Positions 21,630 to 31,594 of a stretch of 64,000 nt of DNA are shown here, in pieces. The notes under the pieces were generated by a model, which made no database searches, was not told the origin of the DNA, and saw only the letters and a list, made by a program, of their open reading frames with translations. Source of the stretch: Eutreptiella sp. 'Long Island Sound 2002' (taxonomy: Eukaryota > Euglenozoa > Euglenophyceae > Eutreptiales > Eutreptiaceae); NCBI GenBank assembly GCA_964036045.1, contig OZ038381.1, forward strand, positions 123,263,708 to 123,327,707. The letters run 5' to 3'. Within the stretch, counting starts at the first letter, position 1, and each line of letters begins with the position of its first letter. Both the position numbers and the translations under genes were made by a program.

Positions 21630-22040
21630 CGTCCCTGTACTGCCAAAACCAGCAGAGCCTCGGGATGTATCATCCATACTAGTACTTCCCTGCACCGTGG
21701 GGAGCACACACTGTTCACAGGCGAGTTGTGGTATTCTGTCACCTGTGGTAACAGACTATGCTACCTGGATGTGGTTAATCAAAACTACGCCGATGTCACC
21801 TCCGTAGTCTGCATCAACCGCTCCAGCACCCACAGACAACCCAAGTTTTAATGCAAGTCCCGATCTGGGTGCCACATGTATGTAGGTGCCAGGAGGTGCT
21901 ATGGCGGAGAGGCCTGTGCTAATGACCGCATGACTCCATGGGGCGATAGTGCGATCTTCGGCGGCTGTCACATCCCAGCCTGCAGACTGTGGTGTTCCTC
22001 GTTTTGGCATTGTGGACCATTCAGACAATCTCAAAAAATC
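21630..22040 (-). pseudogene. R1 dUTPase, all five motifs, one in-frame stop
   Basis: dUTPase converts dUTP to dUMP and keeps uracil out of cDNA. Motifs in order: PKRGTPQSAGWD (motif 1, from 22010), PRSGLALK (motif 2), GAVDADYGGDIGVV (motif 3, with the catalytic-pocket Asp; Gly where the family often has Arg), then an in-frame TAG at 21756-21758, then TGDRIPQL (motif 4) and RGSAGFGSTG (motif 5, the C-terminal P-loop-like tail). Motifs 4 and 5 are in the same frame as motifs 1-3, so a single nonsense codon is the only visible break. It sits between protease and RT in R1. Identification is firm; activity is lost unless the stop is bypassed. Confidence 0.9.
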
Positions 22041-22560
22041 GATGATGCTTCCGCCTGTAGGTGTTCGGGACAGTTCATTCAACATGTCTTGTGCGTGGCT
22101 AAGCATGTCGAACGTGATGCCTTGGCCAAAGCTGTACGGAGTGTGTGTGAGTTCCTGTACTGCTTCTGTTTGTGTCACTTGACTGTGACATATTTCGGCT
22201 CCCCTGGGAGGCTTGAGCGAAAGTTCTCGTATGGTACAGTGCAAAGCTGTCCCGGTCATAGCTGTTCTTATTTGCTCCAGGAAAGTCATCTCTTGCACTG
22301 TTTGCTTGAATTTCACAACGGTTGGCCTATGACATGACTTGTTTTTGTCCCTGCAAGCTACCCTATAATCTGCATGTCGCTCATACTTGCAAAGCACCGC
22401 CGGGGCTGACATTGGAAGTGTTTCTACGGCGGCAACTCCACCCATCTCTGGACATTCGGCAGAACCGTGTACAGGGCAACATTGCAAAGACGTGCAACAA
22501 GAACACTTGTCTGGTCGATATTGAAGGCAATTTGACCAGGAACCTATTGTGATCAGTTCC
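22041..22560 (-). pseudogene. R1 Cys-rich spacer between protease and dUTPase
   Basis: Same minus-strand frame as dUTPase. It contains CLQYRPDKCSCCTSLQCCP and HGSAECPE, then CKYERHADYRVACRDKNKSC, eleven cysteines within about 70 residues, and then a Gln/Thr-rich stretch leading into dUTPase motif 1. The cysteines could bind metal, but the spacing does not match a finger I know. Confidence 0.5.
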
Positions 22561-22744
22561 AAAGGCACAAGGTATGGAAGGTCTGGGAGTATAGCAAGTC
22601 CAGATCGTTGAAGAAGAGGAAAACCTAATATTATGTGTTTATCTATTGAAACAATATAAATAAAGACTCGACGACATCGTATCAATCGTGTGCCACGTGC
22701 AGTTCAACAGGGTGTCTGCACATTGACCCGAACCCCCACTTTAC
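22561..22744 (-). pseudogene. R1 protease, C-terminal half (cut by R2)
   Basis: The frame reads IDKHIILGFPLLQRSG, the I-I/L-G-x-x-x-L segment that closes a retropepsin fold. Its catalytic half lies on the far side of R2 (35941-36112). If R2 and one TTAC are removed, the two halves are in the same reading phase, with one TGA at 22704-22706 in between. Retropepsin processes Gag and Pol. Confidence 0.75.
22741..22744. repeat. R2 target-site duplication, left copy (TTAC)
   Basis: TTAC directly left of the R2 3' LTR; the same four bases follow the 5' LTR at 35937-35940. Confidence 0.7.
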
Positions 22745-24621
22745 TAAGGAAGGTCCCTACCAGGACCGGCCCCCGCTGTGCCCCTTCCGCCTGTAACCCC
22801 TGCCGATTTCCTCCTGATCAACGATTGCATTGCTCAAAATCCAAGGTTCCAACCCCAAAAATATAGAAAATAAAATCCTCCTTCAACCCTGAATGGCAAC
22901 CAGATCCCACAAATACAGCAATAACCCAATTCACAATCCAAATCAGGCTGCGGGCTTCCGTTCAGCACACCGGTCGTGTCACGGTGGCGGGCATGTACAA
23001 GAATTGCACCAAAGAGGAAAGCCCTGAAATTAGCATATGAACACAAATAAAGCAAAGTTGGGGAAAGAGGTAAACATACACATTCACAGCCATAAACCCC
23101 TCATTCCCTGGACTCAAGACCTTTCCTTGACTCACCAACATATTGCCCTGAACCAGGTCAAATGAGATGGCTGAATGCCATGTGTCACAAGTCACTACAT
23201 AAACCCCAAAAATGTGTTCACTCCCAAGCCTATAAATCCTAGCCCAATAGGGGGGGTGGCGTGTCATGGCCTAGAGTGGCACTCAAGACCATGCCCTACC
23301 CCGACATAACCTTGGTTGGACTTAGAGTCGAATGGGCTTGGAGATATGCCCCATGAGTTTGAACTCATAACATGCCAAAAAACTGCCAATTCACACCATA
23401 TTGGCCATATATCAAATATATGCTCAAAATTGAGGTTACCACTTATCCGAAGGCTCAAAGCATGCATGGAATCGAAGTCTAATATTCATGGAGGATAGAG
23501 ACCAAAGGCCAATGCCCATGTACATCCCCACTTTACCCTCGAAACCCCTTCAAATATGGGCGCCACGCACTGCCCAAGTCAGCCCATGATCTTGAGACCA
23601 ATTCTTGTAATCTTTCGTGTGCCAAACCAAATGGAGTACGCAATCCGGCATATGGTGGTGTTCAACTCCAAAGCATATGCCAACATATGAACAACATACC
23701 ATGGTTCGACTCCCTAAAGGCTTCTTGCTGTTTGCCGACCAGTTGAGCACACAAAATACAAAAATGAGCAAAAATTGAGGTCAAAAACATGAAAATATGA
23801 CCAAATACAAAGTTGTCATGATAGTATATCTCTATGCTCACCCATGATATCCGCGCATGGTTCAATATACAAATGATTGGAACCATTTGCAAACAATTCC
23901 CCCAGTTGGATCCCCAATCAGGCGCATGAAGACACCTTCGCCACTCGTATCTACATGCCCCATGAAAATGGGAGTGCACTCATGGATCTCTTTACCAAAC
24001 ATACCATGAGCAATACATACGCGGTAGACTTAGTCTAGCGCTTTGAATTCCACAATTGGGACATGGGCAAAACCCTTGTCACGTATGGCTCCCCATCTCT
24101 CCGGCCACACGAAGATATATAACATGGGCGTGTGCATATCAAGACATATACCATGCATATAAAACATACCCTCAAAAGTGGCTCCCACCATGATATGCCA
24201 TGTCCCTCCATTGGCATAATTTCACGTTAAAAATACGTAGGAACCCAAGGAAAGTTGCTATGCAACCCCAACACTCATGCGGTACACTCGAAAATCACAA
24301 TAAAATGTTCGGTTGGACGGTCCAAGAGATATATATCACCTTATACCCTCTTGACCATTATCCCTTGCTATACCAGGCATGAGTACACACCAAAGGCGTT
24401 TGACGCTTCCTAAATTAAGTTGAAACCAAGGCGCTTGCAACGCAACCTTTCCTATTCTCTTTCCTCACACTCGCTCGTAGATATGGCCCTTCAAAGTGGT
24501 CCCACGATTCGCTTTTGTTTCCCTCATATCTCCAAGTCAAATGGGTGGCAAGTATAAGGGAAACCTGATTCGGACATAGGGAAAGGAGTACGACCACTCG
24601 AAGAAGACCAAATCAAGTGCG

Positions 24622-24657
24622 GCGATGTCGAAGTCGAAAATCCGATTTCGACATCGC
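24622..24657 (-). promoter_or_regulatory. LTR hairpin, 11-bp arms
   Basis: GCGATGTCGAA (24622-24632) pairs with TTCGACATCGC (24647-24657) around a 14-base loop. Equivalent hairpins occur at 35462-35497, 46925-46960 and 55377-55410. Role unknown; in an LTR it could act in RNA packaging, transcription or polyadenylation. Confidence 0.7.
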
Positions 24658-24775
24658 GAAACATTTCGATTGAAATTTTGGAGTGCTTATTTAGAAATTT
24701 GCGGAAGCAACGAACCCTTTGCTGATGAAATCTGACCCTTCATCGGGGTTTCCGCCAAAATATCTGGAAATAACA

Positions 24776-24793
24776 GTTAACCAATCGGTTAAC
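24776..24793. promoter_or_regulatory. LTR inverted repeat GTTAACC-AATC-GGTTAAC
   Basis: Seven-base arms with a four-base loop; unchanged at 35615-35632 and 47078-47095. Degenerate in R4 (near 55528). May be a protein-binding site. Confidence 0.55.
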
Positions 24794-25098
24794 GCAAAAT
24801 CGCGAGCCAACTGACAGTCGCCGATACATTGACCATCAGAACGAAAGGCTGAAAAATTACGGAAACATTATGATAATAAAACCCTGTTGATTCCTGATAT
24901 TCTGATGTATAAATCTCCGCTGGCCTCGGTACTGAATGTGGCCGCTCATAGCCGGAATGGCCAAACCTATCACACTATCACATCGGGTTAGGTCAGGTGG
25001 ATGGGAGAGTATGATATCAGCCAATGGCGGCTTGCCGGCACATAGATACACACACCCAAGTGACCCCAAGATGGCCACGGGGGTCCGAACCGGCTTGG

Positions 25099-25112
25099 CC
25101 CCCTTCTCTGAG
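25099..25112 (-). promoter_or_regulatory. R2 polypurine tract
   Basis: The minus strand reads AGAGAAGGGGG directly before the 3' LTR; it primes plus-strand cDNA synthesis. R3 has GAGAAGGGGGG in the same place. Confidence 0.8.
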
Positions 25113-25490
25113 CGTTGTTACCGCTCGGAAGCCATTGAAGAGAGGACAGGAGGACCCCAATGGGCTCCGAACCCCCCCTCCATGTCCCAAGGACACATGG
25201 AGGCCCCACACACGTCGTAGGCGTCCCCCATGCCCCAAGAGAGGGGTGAGGACACTGATAGTCGGTGCCCTACGCCATATCCGGTCTCCTCTTGATCTAC
25301 AACATGGACCAAGGGGATCAAAGATAGAGAAACGTCGTCGGTCGACCTAAATAAGTATACCACAATGAAATATATATGTGGAGATCGAGTGAAGGGGGTA
25401 TATGGCCAATGAAGGCCCAAAAATCCCCGCATGAACGCCCTCACCAATCTCTTAAACACAAAAACAAACAAAAATGCCAAGGGGTATCCA
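25113..25490 (-). other. R2 3' untranslated region between pol and PPT
   Basis: About 380 bp after the pol stop without a credible gene; matched by 47416-47798 in R3. Confidence 0.6.
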
Positions 25491-27320
25491 TTAAGGTGCT
25501 ACAGCAGATACCAAGTTGACCAACACGTCCTTGACATCCAAAGAAATGTTCTTTTTCTTCAGGTAGTCCATCCAGACCGTGGTGTACCTCGGCACAAAAC
25601 TGCTCGGAGGCTCCCACGAATCCCTGGATGCGGCGAAACCCTTCCAACGGACTTTATAAAGCCTACCCCCAGGCGTCCCCGGGTCCGGCTTGTCCGCCAG
25701 GATCTTCTCGGCGGTGAAGTCGTCGTCCTCACCCTCGTCGTCTGAGTCCACATCGCGGGCCGTGGACTCGAAGGTGACGGGACGTCCGCTGGGGTCTGGT
25801 GCTCGGGGACGAAGCTGGGTATGGTCGCGGACCAGGATCTTGTTATCCCCTACACGAACCGCATACACATCCTGCCCGACCTTCCGAACGATTACCCCCG
25901 GCACATACCAAGATGCCTGCCGATGCCTGGACAGGACATCCTTGTGGTGCCGCTCCACCCATACGGTGTCTTGGAGAGCATACTTCTGGACGTTTCCCTG
26001 CTTGAAGTACTTGGCCCTCTTGTCATGCTCGTCCTGTAGTGCCTTGCACACCTTGGCCGCCGTGTCGTCCGCCTCAGCCATCATGGCGTTCGCATCTCGG
26101 GCCACTTTGCCATGGTTCAACCACGGGAGAGTGCGTGACACTCGATCCCGTAGGAACAGGATGCGATGGAGCGACAGTCCAGTGGGCCCCGGAAGGTCAT
26201 GGTACGCTTGGAGCACTCTCCACAGCGAATTGTACCAGTTCCGGCCCGGTTCGTCGATGTGCAGCTGGCGGAACTTCTCGAACACCTGCCGCCCGGCAAC
26301 CTCAGCCCGGCCATTCGACCGGCTGTGGTACGCCACGGTTTTGGCATGTCGAATGCCCATGTGCTTACACATCGTCTTGAACCACGTCCCCACAAATTGA
26401 CTGCCCCGATCGCTGCAGATGACAGCTGGGACATCGAAAATCGTCAGCCAATGCCTGATCATGGCATTAGCGACAGTCTTGGCTTGCAGCCCCACTCCAT
26501 GCTTGTCCTTCTTGTCCTTCTTCTTAGACTTCTTGCCCGGGACTGCCACGATATATCCGCTGTGCCTGTCCACCGCCAGGATGACACAGTCGTAGGTCTC
26601 TCCGTCCACGGTGACCTCAGGCATGGCGAACACATCCATGGCCACGGACCGCATAGGGGCCTCCGGTATAGCCGTATACACCGGGTTGCCCGCTGTGGAG
26701 TGGTTGGGGCTCTTCGTGGCCCGACACACGGCACAGTCGCTGCAGTACCTATCCAGGATGGCATAGTACCCCGGAGGGAACTTGAAACACCACTCCAGGT
26801 CCTGCTGCATCTTGTCTCGGCCAGGGTGCATGAGCTGGGCGTTGTGCCAATGGTCAATCAGCTCCTCCACTCGGTTCTCGGGCACCAGCAGCTTGTCCTT
26901 GAGGAACAACTTGTCGCCATCCTCGGTCAAGCCCTCGGGCCATTCGTCGTCCGACAGGACGCTCACGGAATTGCAGTACTTGCTCCAGTGCTCGGATGCC
27001 GCGTAATCATCCGACCAGTCCTCTGTGAGCACCGAGCTGACTAGCTCTACCGGGGCCACCATCCATTGCTCGAGGGTTTCCTCTCGAATAGCTTGGACGC
27101 GGGCAGCCCGGAACTTGGCCAGGTCCGTACAATTTGCCATCACCACAAAGCACTTGATCCCCTCTTGCTCCATGGCCTTCTCCATCTCGATGATGCGCTT
27201 GGCCTCCTCGGTTTCCTCGGCGTCCCCATGGCTGGATATGTCCATCCAAGCCTTGCCCGCGGGGTAGGCCAACCAACTGAGACAATCTGCCACAGTGTTG
27301 TCCTTCCCCGGGACATACAC
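25491..27320 (-). pseudogene. R2 integrase with C-terminal chromodomain
   Basis: Start of frame lies just after a nonsense codon in RNase H, so this is the 3' part of pol. It begins with the RNase H tail (YVPGKDNTVADCLS). Then the zinc-binding HWHNAQLMHPGRDKM ... CSDCAVC and the DDE core: Asp in VAMDVFAMP, Asp in CSDRGSQFVG, Glu in SNGRAEVAGR. The C-terminal chromodomain reads FTAEKILADKPD ... YKVRWKGFAASRDSWEP; chromodomains of this family bind modified histone tails and steer insertion into heterochromatin. The integrase and chromodomain themselves are intact. R3 carries the same module in broken form. Confidence 0.9.
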
Positions 27321-28870
27321 GACGCTGAGGTCGAACTTGGCGAACGTCTCGTGCCACCGGGCCCTCCTTGCCGCCGGTCCCGAGGGGGTGTCGACGTGCT
27401 CCTTGTGTTAGCTCTGCAAGGACTGATGGTCCGTGCAAACCACTACCGGTTGCAATCCGATGTGGCCAGACCACTTCCTGAGCGCACAAACAATGGCGTA
27501 CGTCTCCTTCTCCCTCGCGGTCCAGGTGCGGCGTTGGCCCTCGGCCAGGCTCCGGCTCGGGAACGCCACGGGTACATGTGACCCGTCGTCTCGGATCTGC
27601 TCGAGGACTGCCCCCACAGCATAGTCCGAGGCGTCCGTCCGTAGCACGAATCCCTTGTCCGGGTCCACCAGGAATAGCCCCAGTTGCCCCAGGAGTCGCT
27701 CCTTCAGGCTGTTGAACGCATCCTCAGCCTCAGGGGTCCAAGCAAGCTTCTTCTTGCTCCCCTTCCGGCCATCGAACTTGCCCACTTGCAGCATCTTGTG
27801 CAGCGGCCCTGACAGTTCTGCATACATCCGGACATAACCCGAATAGTAGTTGCAGAACCCCATGAAGGACCGGAGTTCGCTGATGGTCTGGGGCTCCTCC
27901 CAGTGGTGCAGGGACGCCAGCTTCACAGGCATGGGACGGCGTTGCCCGTGACCAACCACGTGACCCGCGAACTCCACTTCCTTCACGAAGAGTGAGGCTT
28001 TGGTGGGCTTGCACACCATGTTGTGCTTGTCCAACTCGCTGAGCTCTCGGCGCAGATCCTTCTCATGCGCGTTGACGAGCTCGTCCTTAGTCATGTTCTC
28101 CGTGCCGGACCTGATGATGATGTCATCCACGAAGGGATCGGCACAGTCCCGGACAGGACCGAGTAAGTCCTCCATCATGCGCTGGAAAGCGGCGTTGCCA
28201 TTCTTGGCGCCCATAGGCACCACCTTCCACTGCATGGGCCCCAGCGGCGTCGACATCGCTGTGCAGGGCCTGGAGTCCGGGTGCAGCGGCATCTGGTGAT
28301 AGCCGTGTTTCAGGTCTAACACCGTGGAAATCCGCTTTTTCTGTTGTTTTTGGAGGATGGAGTCGATCAGCGGAAGCGAGTACGAGTCGCGCACGGTCTG
28401 CTCGTTCAAACCTCTGTAATCAACCACCAACCTCCACTCGCCCTTCTCCTTCTTGGGCACGATGAAGGCTGGGCTGGCCCACTCACTGTCGGAGGGTTCG
28501 ATCCATCCCCGCTCAATGAACTCGGCCAACAGCTTCTTCATGGCCTCGGCCCGATCGCCCTGAAGTTGGTACTCCCGATGACGATAGATCTTCGGGTTCG
28601 GCTTCAGCTTGATCTTCGCTGTACCAAACCTCCCGCGATCTGGAGGGTTCTTGTTGGCGACGCCACTGAATAGCCGCGGATAGGCTTTGATCAGCCTCTC
28701 CTTCAGCTCGGCGACCTTCGGGTTCTCCTGGGCCTCTTCAGCCGCTTGCTTCGGTATGGATACAACCGACCGCACTGCGGTATAGGCCTCTTCTGGGTCC
28801 CATTCCGACTTCTCCTCGTCCGATATGCCGTCTTCGTCGTCGTGGGGAGCTCTTCCCACCGATAATCTTC
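27321..28870 (-). pseudogene. R2 reverse transcriptase and RNase H
   Basis: RT landmarks: EFIERGWIEPSDSEWASPAFIVPKKEKG, VVDYRGLNEQ, VLDLKHGYHQMPL (motif A), STPLGPMQWKVVPMG, DPFVDDIIIRSG (motif C, F-V-D-D, near 28122-28133), FAGHVVGHGQRR. RNase H: KGFVLRTDASDYAVGAVLEQ, TWTAREKETYAIVCALR, VVCTDHQSLQ. Two lesions: a TAA at 27405-27407 where R3 has the Trp codon of QSWHKEH, and a 1-base deletion near 28870 (ttcgaaatttg versus ttcggaaatttg in R3) that breaks the link to the protease frame. Otherwise the domains read through. Confidence 0.9.
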
Positions 28871-29941
28871 GAAATTTGCGGCCTCGGCCTGGTGACTGTC
28901 GCTATCGGCACCCATTCTTGGAAAATGCCATGTTGGTGGGTCCGACCGCACCGGACCATCGTATTCATCCGCGATGTGATCCATGACCCTCGCCACGAAA
29001 TCGTCCTTGTCGTACTTGCCGGTGACCAACATCTTGTCATCCCACCAATGCGGAGATGTGACCATGGCCCGCCTCTTCTTGGCTGCCACACGGTCGTGCA
29101 TGCCCATCCGCATGTAGTTGACGACGTCGTCAATCTCGGCGTGGGACAGGGCGTCAATGCCATCAATTGGCTGATTCGTCCCCTCCTTGGGCTCAAACAT
29201 GAAATTCATGGGCACCGCCTCCACCCTACGGATGAATGCCTCATCACCCGTGGGCTGGGCTTGCGCCCCATCCACCAGGAAAGCCTTGGTACCCCACGCT
29301 TGACCCGGAAAGGGCATTGATACACCCTTGGCGTCGATGAGCAACTCCTCCTCTGGCCCAAATGACATCTCGTTCAGAGTGATGAAGTCCAGCGTCGACT
29401 TGAGACCCTCCAGCGGACATGGGGTGGATCCTATGCCGGTTATGACCAGGATCCCCTTCGCCCTATCCGCGATGATCTTCTCCACCGTGCGTCTGGTATT
29501 GTCCAGGGAGCCATGCCAATACATGGGTCCCCACTCCTTCAAACCCCAATGCCTGTGCCAGGCTGAGTCTCCTTGATGCCAATGCCTCCTACACTTCCGC
29601 AGAAGTGGGGCATCCCGGGAAGCGAAGACGTCCGTCTCGGGCGCTTCGGCTCCCAGCGTCTGGATCATCCTGTCGTACACCTGCGGCGCCATTCCATACT
29701 CCGTGAGCTGAACTCCGCCGTCTCCTCTGGACTTGGCACCCACAGCTTGCAACGCTCGGACGATCCGATCCTCTTCCTCAGCATTCCATTGGGATGATCC
29801 GCATGCATAGTCCGTGGACAGCCATGTGAGGCATTCATCATCCTCCCGGACCAGCGTTGCACAATGGGGAAGGGCTCCAATGGCGTTTGCCACCATGAAG
29901 TCATACCCCATGATCATATCCCAATTGGTAATGTCGGCCAC
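28871..29941 (-). pseudogene. R2 protease-RT linker
   Basis: About 360 residues of family-specific sequence between protease and RT (WDMIMGYDFMVANAIGALPH ... RRVEAVPMNFMFEPKEG, HAEIDDVVNYMRMGMHDRV). IMGYDFM is the closing segment of the retropepsin fold. The middle contains VFASRDAPLLRKCRRHWH and AWHRHWGLKEWGPM, shared with R3 and R4, so it is a conserved domain of this lineage without a name I can give. Open until the frameshift at 28870. Confidence 0.75.
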
Positions 29942-30475
29942 ATAGAAGTTCCCGGATAGAGTGCTTCTCTTCGCCTAATCAGGGCGGTTCAAGCGCTCAT
30001 GCTCCCAGAATTCCATACTGATGGTGGCCTCATGGGTGCCCCCACCCATAATCTCTCCGTTGGCGACCTTCAGGCGGACCGGTCTCCGGCTGGGCTGCAG
30101 GAATTCCTCCTTGAACAACCCTCTCCGGACCAGGCTCACCTGGGCACCCGTATCCACCAACACATCCACCACCTTCTCCTCTCGTCCGCACCGTACTCGC
30201 ACTTTCAACTGCAACTGCCGCTGGTCGCCATGAGGTGTATGGACGACTCTCACGGCATGCAACTCTAGCACGTCCGGGTGCATCAGGACTTCAAGGGTAT
30301 GGTCACTGATGGTGTAGATCTTGGGTTGGTCCTGCCCGTCCACGGGGCTCTCCGTGGTCGCTCCTTCCTTCTTGCCATGTCCCGTACCCACATGTACTTC
30401 CCTTGGCAGGGCGCTCCAGGGGTTGGAAGTGGCGAAACTCAGTGGTTTTGGCTCTTCCGGAGCCTTCTTCGGCAC
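29942..30475 (-). pseudogene. R2 aspartic protease, N-terminal part
   Basis: The frame contains VVDVLVDTGAQVSLVRRG, with the catalytic DTGA, followed by RLKVANGEIMGGGTHEATISMEF. A TAG at about 29975-29977 stands where R3 has the Gln codon of PDQAKRS (CAG to TAG). Upstream text LSFATSNPWSALPREVHVG is linker. Retropepsin cleaves Gag-Pol. Confidence 0.9.
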
Positions 30476-30559
30476 CCGATGTGCCTTTGCTTTCTCAGGG
30501 ATTCCACTGATTTTCGGAGGAGAGACCTCCGAGGTCCCACTCCCGTGGGGGCTCCTCTA
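30476..30559 (-). other. Gag stop codon and in-phase gag-pro junction of R2
   Basis: Gag ends with GTC TAG AGG AGC CCC at 30557-30559 and the pro frame continues in the same phase without an ATG. The same TAG-NGG-AGC-CCC context closes gag in R3 (52830) and R4 (62285), so stop-codon readthrough is a plausible way to make Gag-Pol. Confidence 0.6.
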
Positions 30560-31594
30560 GACTTGGCTTCCCGCAGCCCCTTCCGGCTGCGATCCGCCAG
30601 GACTTTGTCCACCACGTTGCTGGGCTTTGAGTTCCTCCAACGTCCTCAACATGTCCTCAGCAACCTCCTCTATCGACCTCACTCGTCGGTCCTGGCCAGG
30701 GCCACCACCATAGCCTCTTCCTCCGCCTTTTCCTTGGCCTTTCCCTTGGCCTTTTCCTCCGTCTCCGCCCTTCGCCTTCCAATCGGAAATCCGCTGCTCC
30801 TTGGGCTTCTTCCGGGGGTGAGCGGCGAAGTAGGCCTTCTTGTCCGCCTCATACACCTTACACTGACGGTGGTCATGTGCATGGTTGTTTCCCTTGCCAT
30901 AACAGACCCAGCACCCGTCGTGCTGAGACCTGTACTCCCGGAACGAGAGCGGTGGGTTCCCGATCCTCCTTGGCGCTCTGCTCTTATTGGGTCCCACCTG
31001 GCTCCATCTGGACCGGTCCTGCCCATGGTTCTTCACGTTGTGCCCTACAAACGCGAAGAAGTGGGCCTCCTCATGATTCTCCCGGGACCCGGTCCAGTGG
31101 TCTTGGCCACTTCCACTACCATCCTCCGCGGAGTTGGCCGTGTCCTCCTGGATCTCCCGATGATGGCGGTCTTCTCGGTGGCCTCGTTGTCCATGACCAT
31201 GTCGATCCTGCACGTGGGCCTCGTTCTTCGCATTGAGCTTCAACTCCACCGTGATGTACTGCACAATCTTGTCAAGGCTCAAGCGGGCGAAGATGACTTG
31301 CATCCTCAGCGGCTCCCCGCGCCTCCACTCCACGTTGTTGAGGCGCAGCAACCTTTGCCCCATGGAGTCTCCAAACACCTCCACGTACACTGCGTTCTTC
31401 AGTCCCAACATCCGGTTGGGTTCGCCCAGGTTCCTCCTGAAGAACTCCATGATACCCGCATGGGTATCCTCCGCCGCCATGATCCTCACCGCCACCCGCT
31501 TCTTGGCGCGCTTCTTCTCCTCGTCCTCCACTCTCCTCTTCCAGTTGCCGGGGAGGACGTCCTTCAGCAAGTGGCGGATCTCACTGGCCTCGTT
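30560..31594 (-). pseudogene. R2 Gag C-terminal part with nucleocapsid zinc knuckle
   Basis: Continues gag in the same phase as the upstream frame after one nonsense codon. Contains RIGNPPLSFREYRSQ, then CWVCYGKGNNHAHDHRQC, a CCHC knuckle with wide spacing (CX2CX8HX4C rather than CX2CX4HX4C), then a Gly/Lys-rich tail (GGDGGKGQGKGQGKGGGRGYG) that would bind nucleic acid. Ends in the TAG described for the gag-pro junction. Confidence 0.85.

Larger units (their letters stand above)
22745..25098 (-). repeat. R2 3' LTR (2354 bp)
   Basis: Matches 33585-35936 from end to end and 45038-47404 in R3. The minus-strand 5' end reads CCAAGCCGG where the 5' LTR and R3 read TGAAGCCGG, so its terminal TG is mutated. 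Ends with GGGACCTTCCTTA. Contains an 11-bp-arm hairpin (24622-24657) and a 7-bp-arm inverted repeat (24776-24793). No LTR-internal gene; short open frames are spurious. Confidence 0.9.

Noticed and set aside
22834-24600. Short open frames of 60-105 codons within the LTRs, repeated in each LTR copy
   Set aside because: They recur because the LTRs are copies; frames are not preserved in the R4 LTR and contain no domain.
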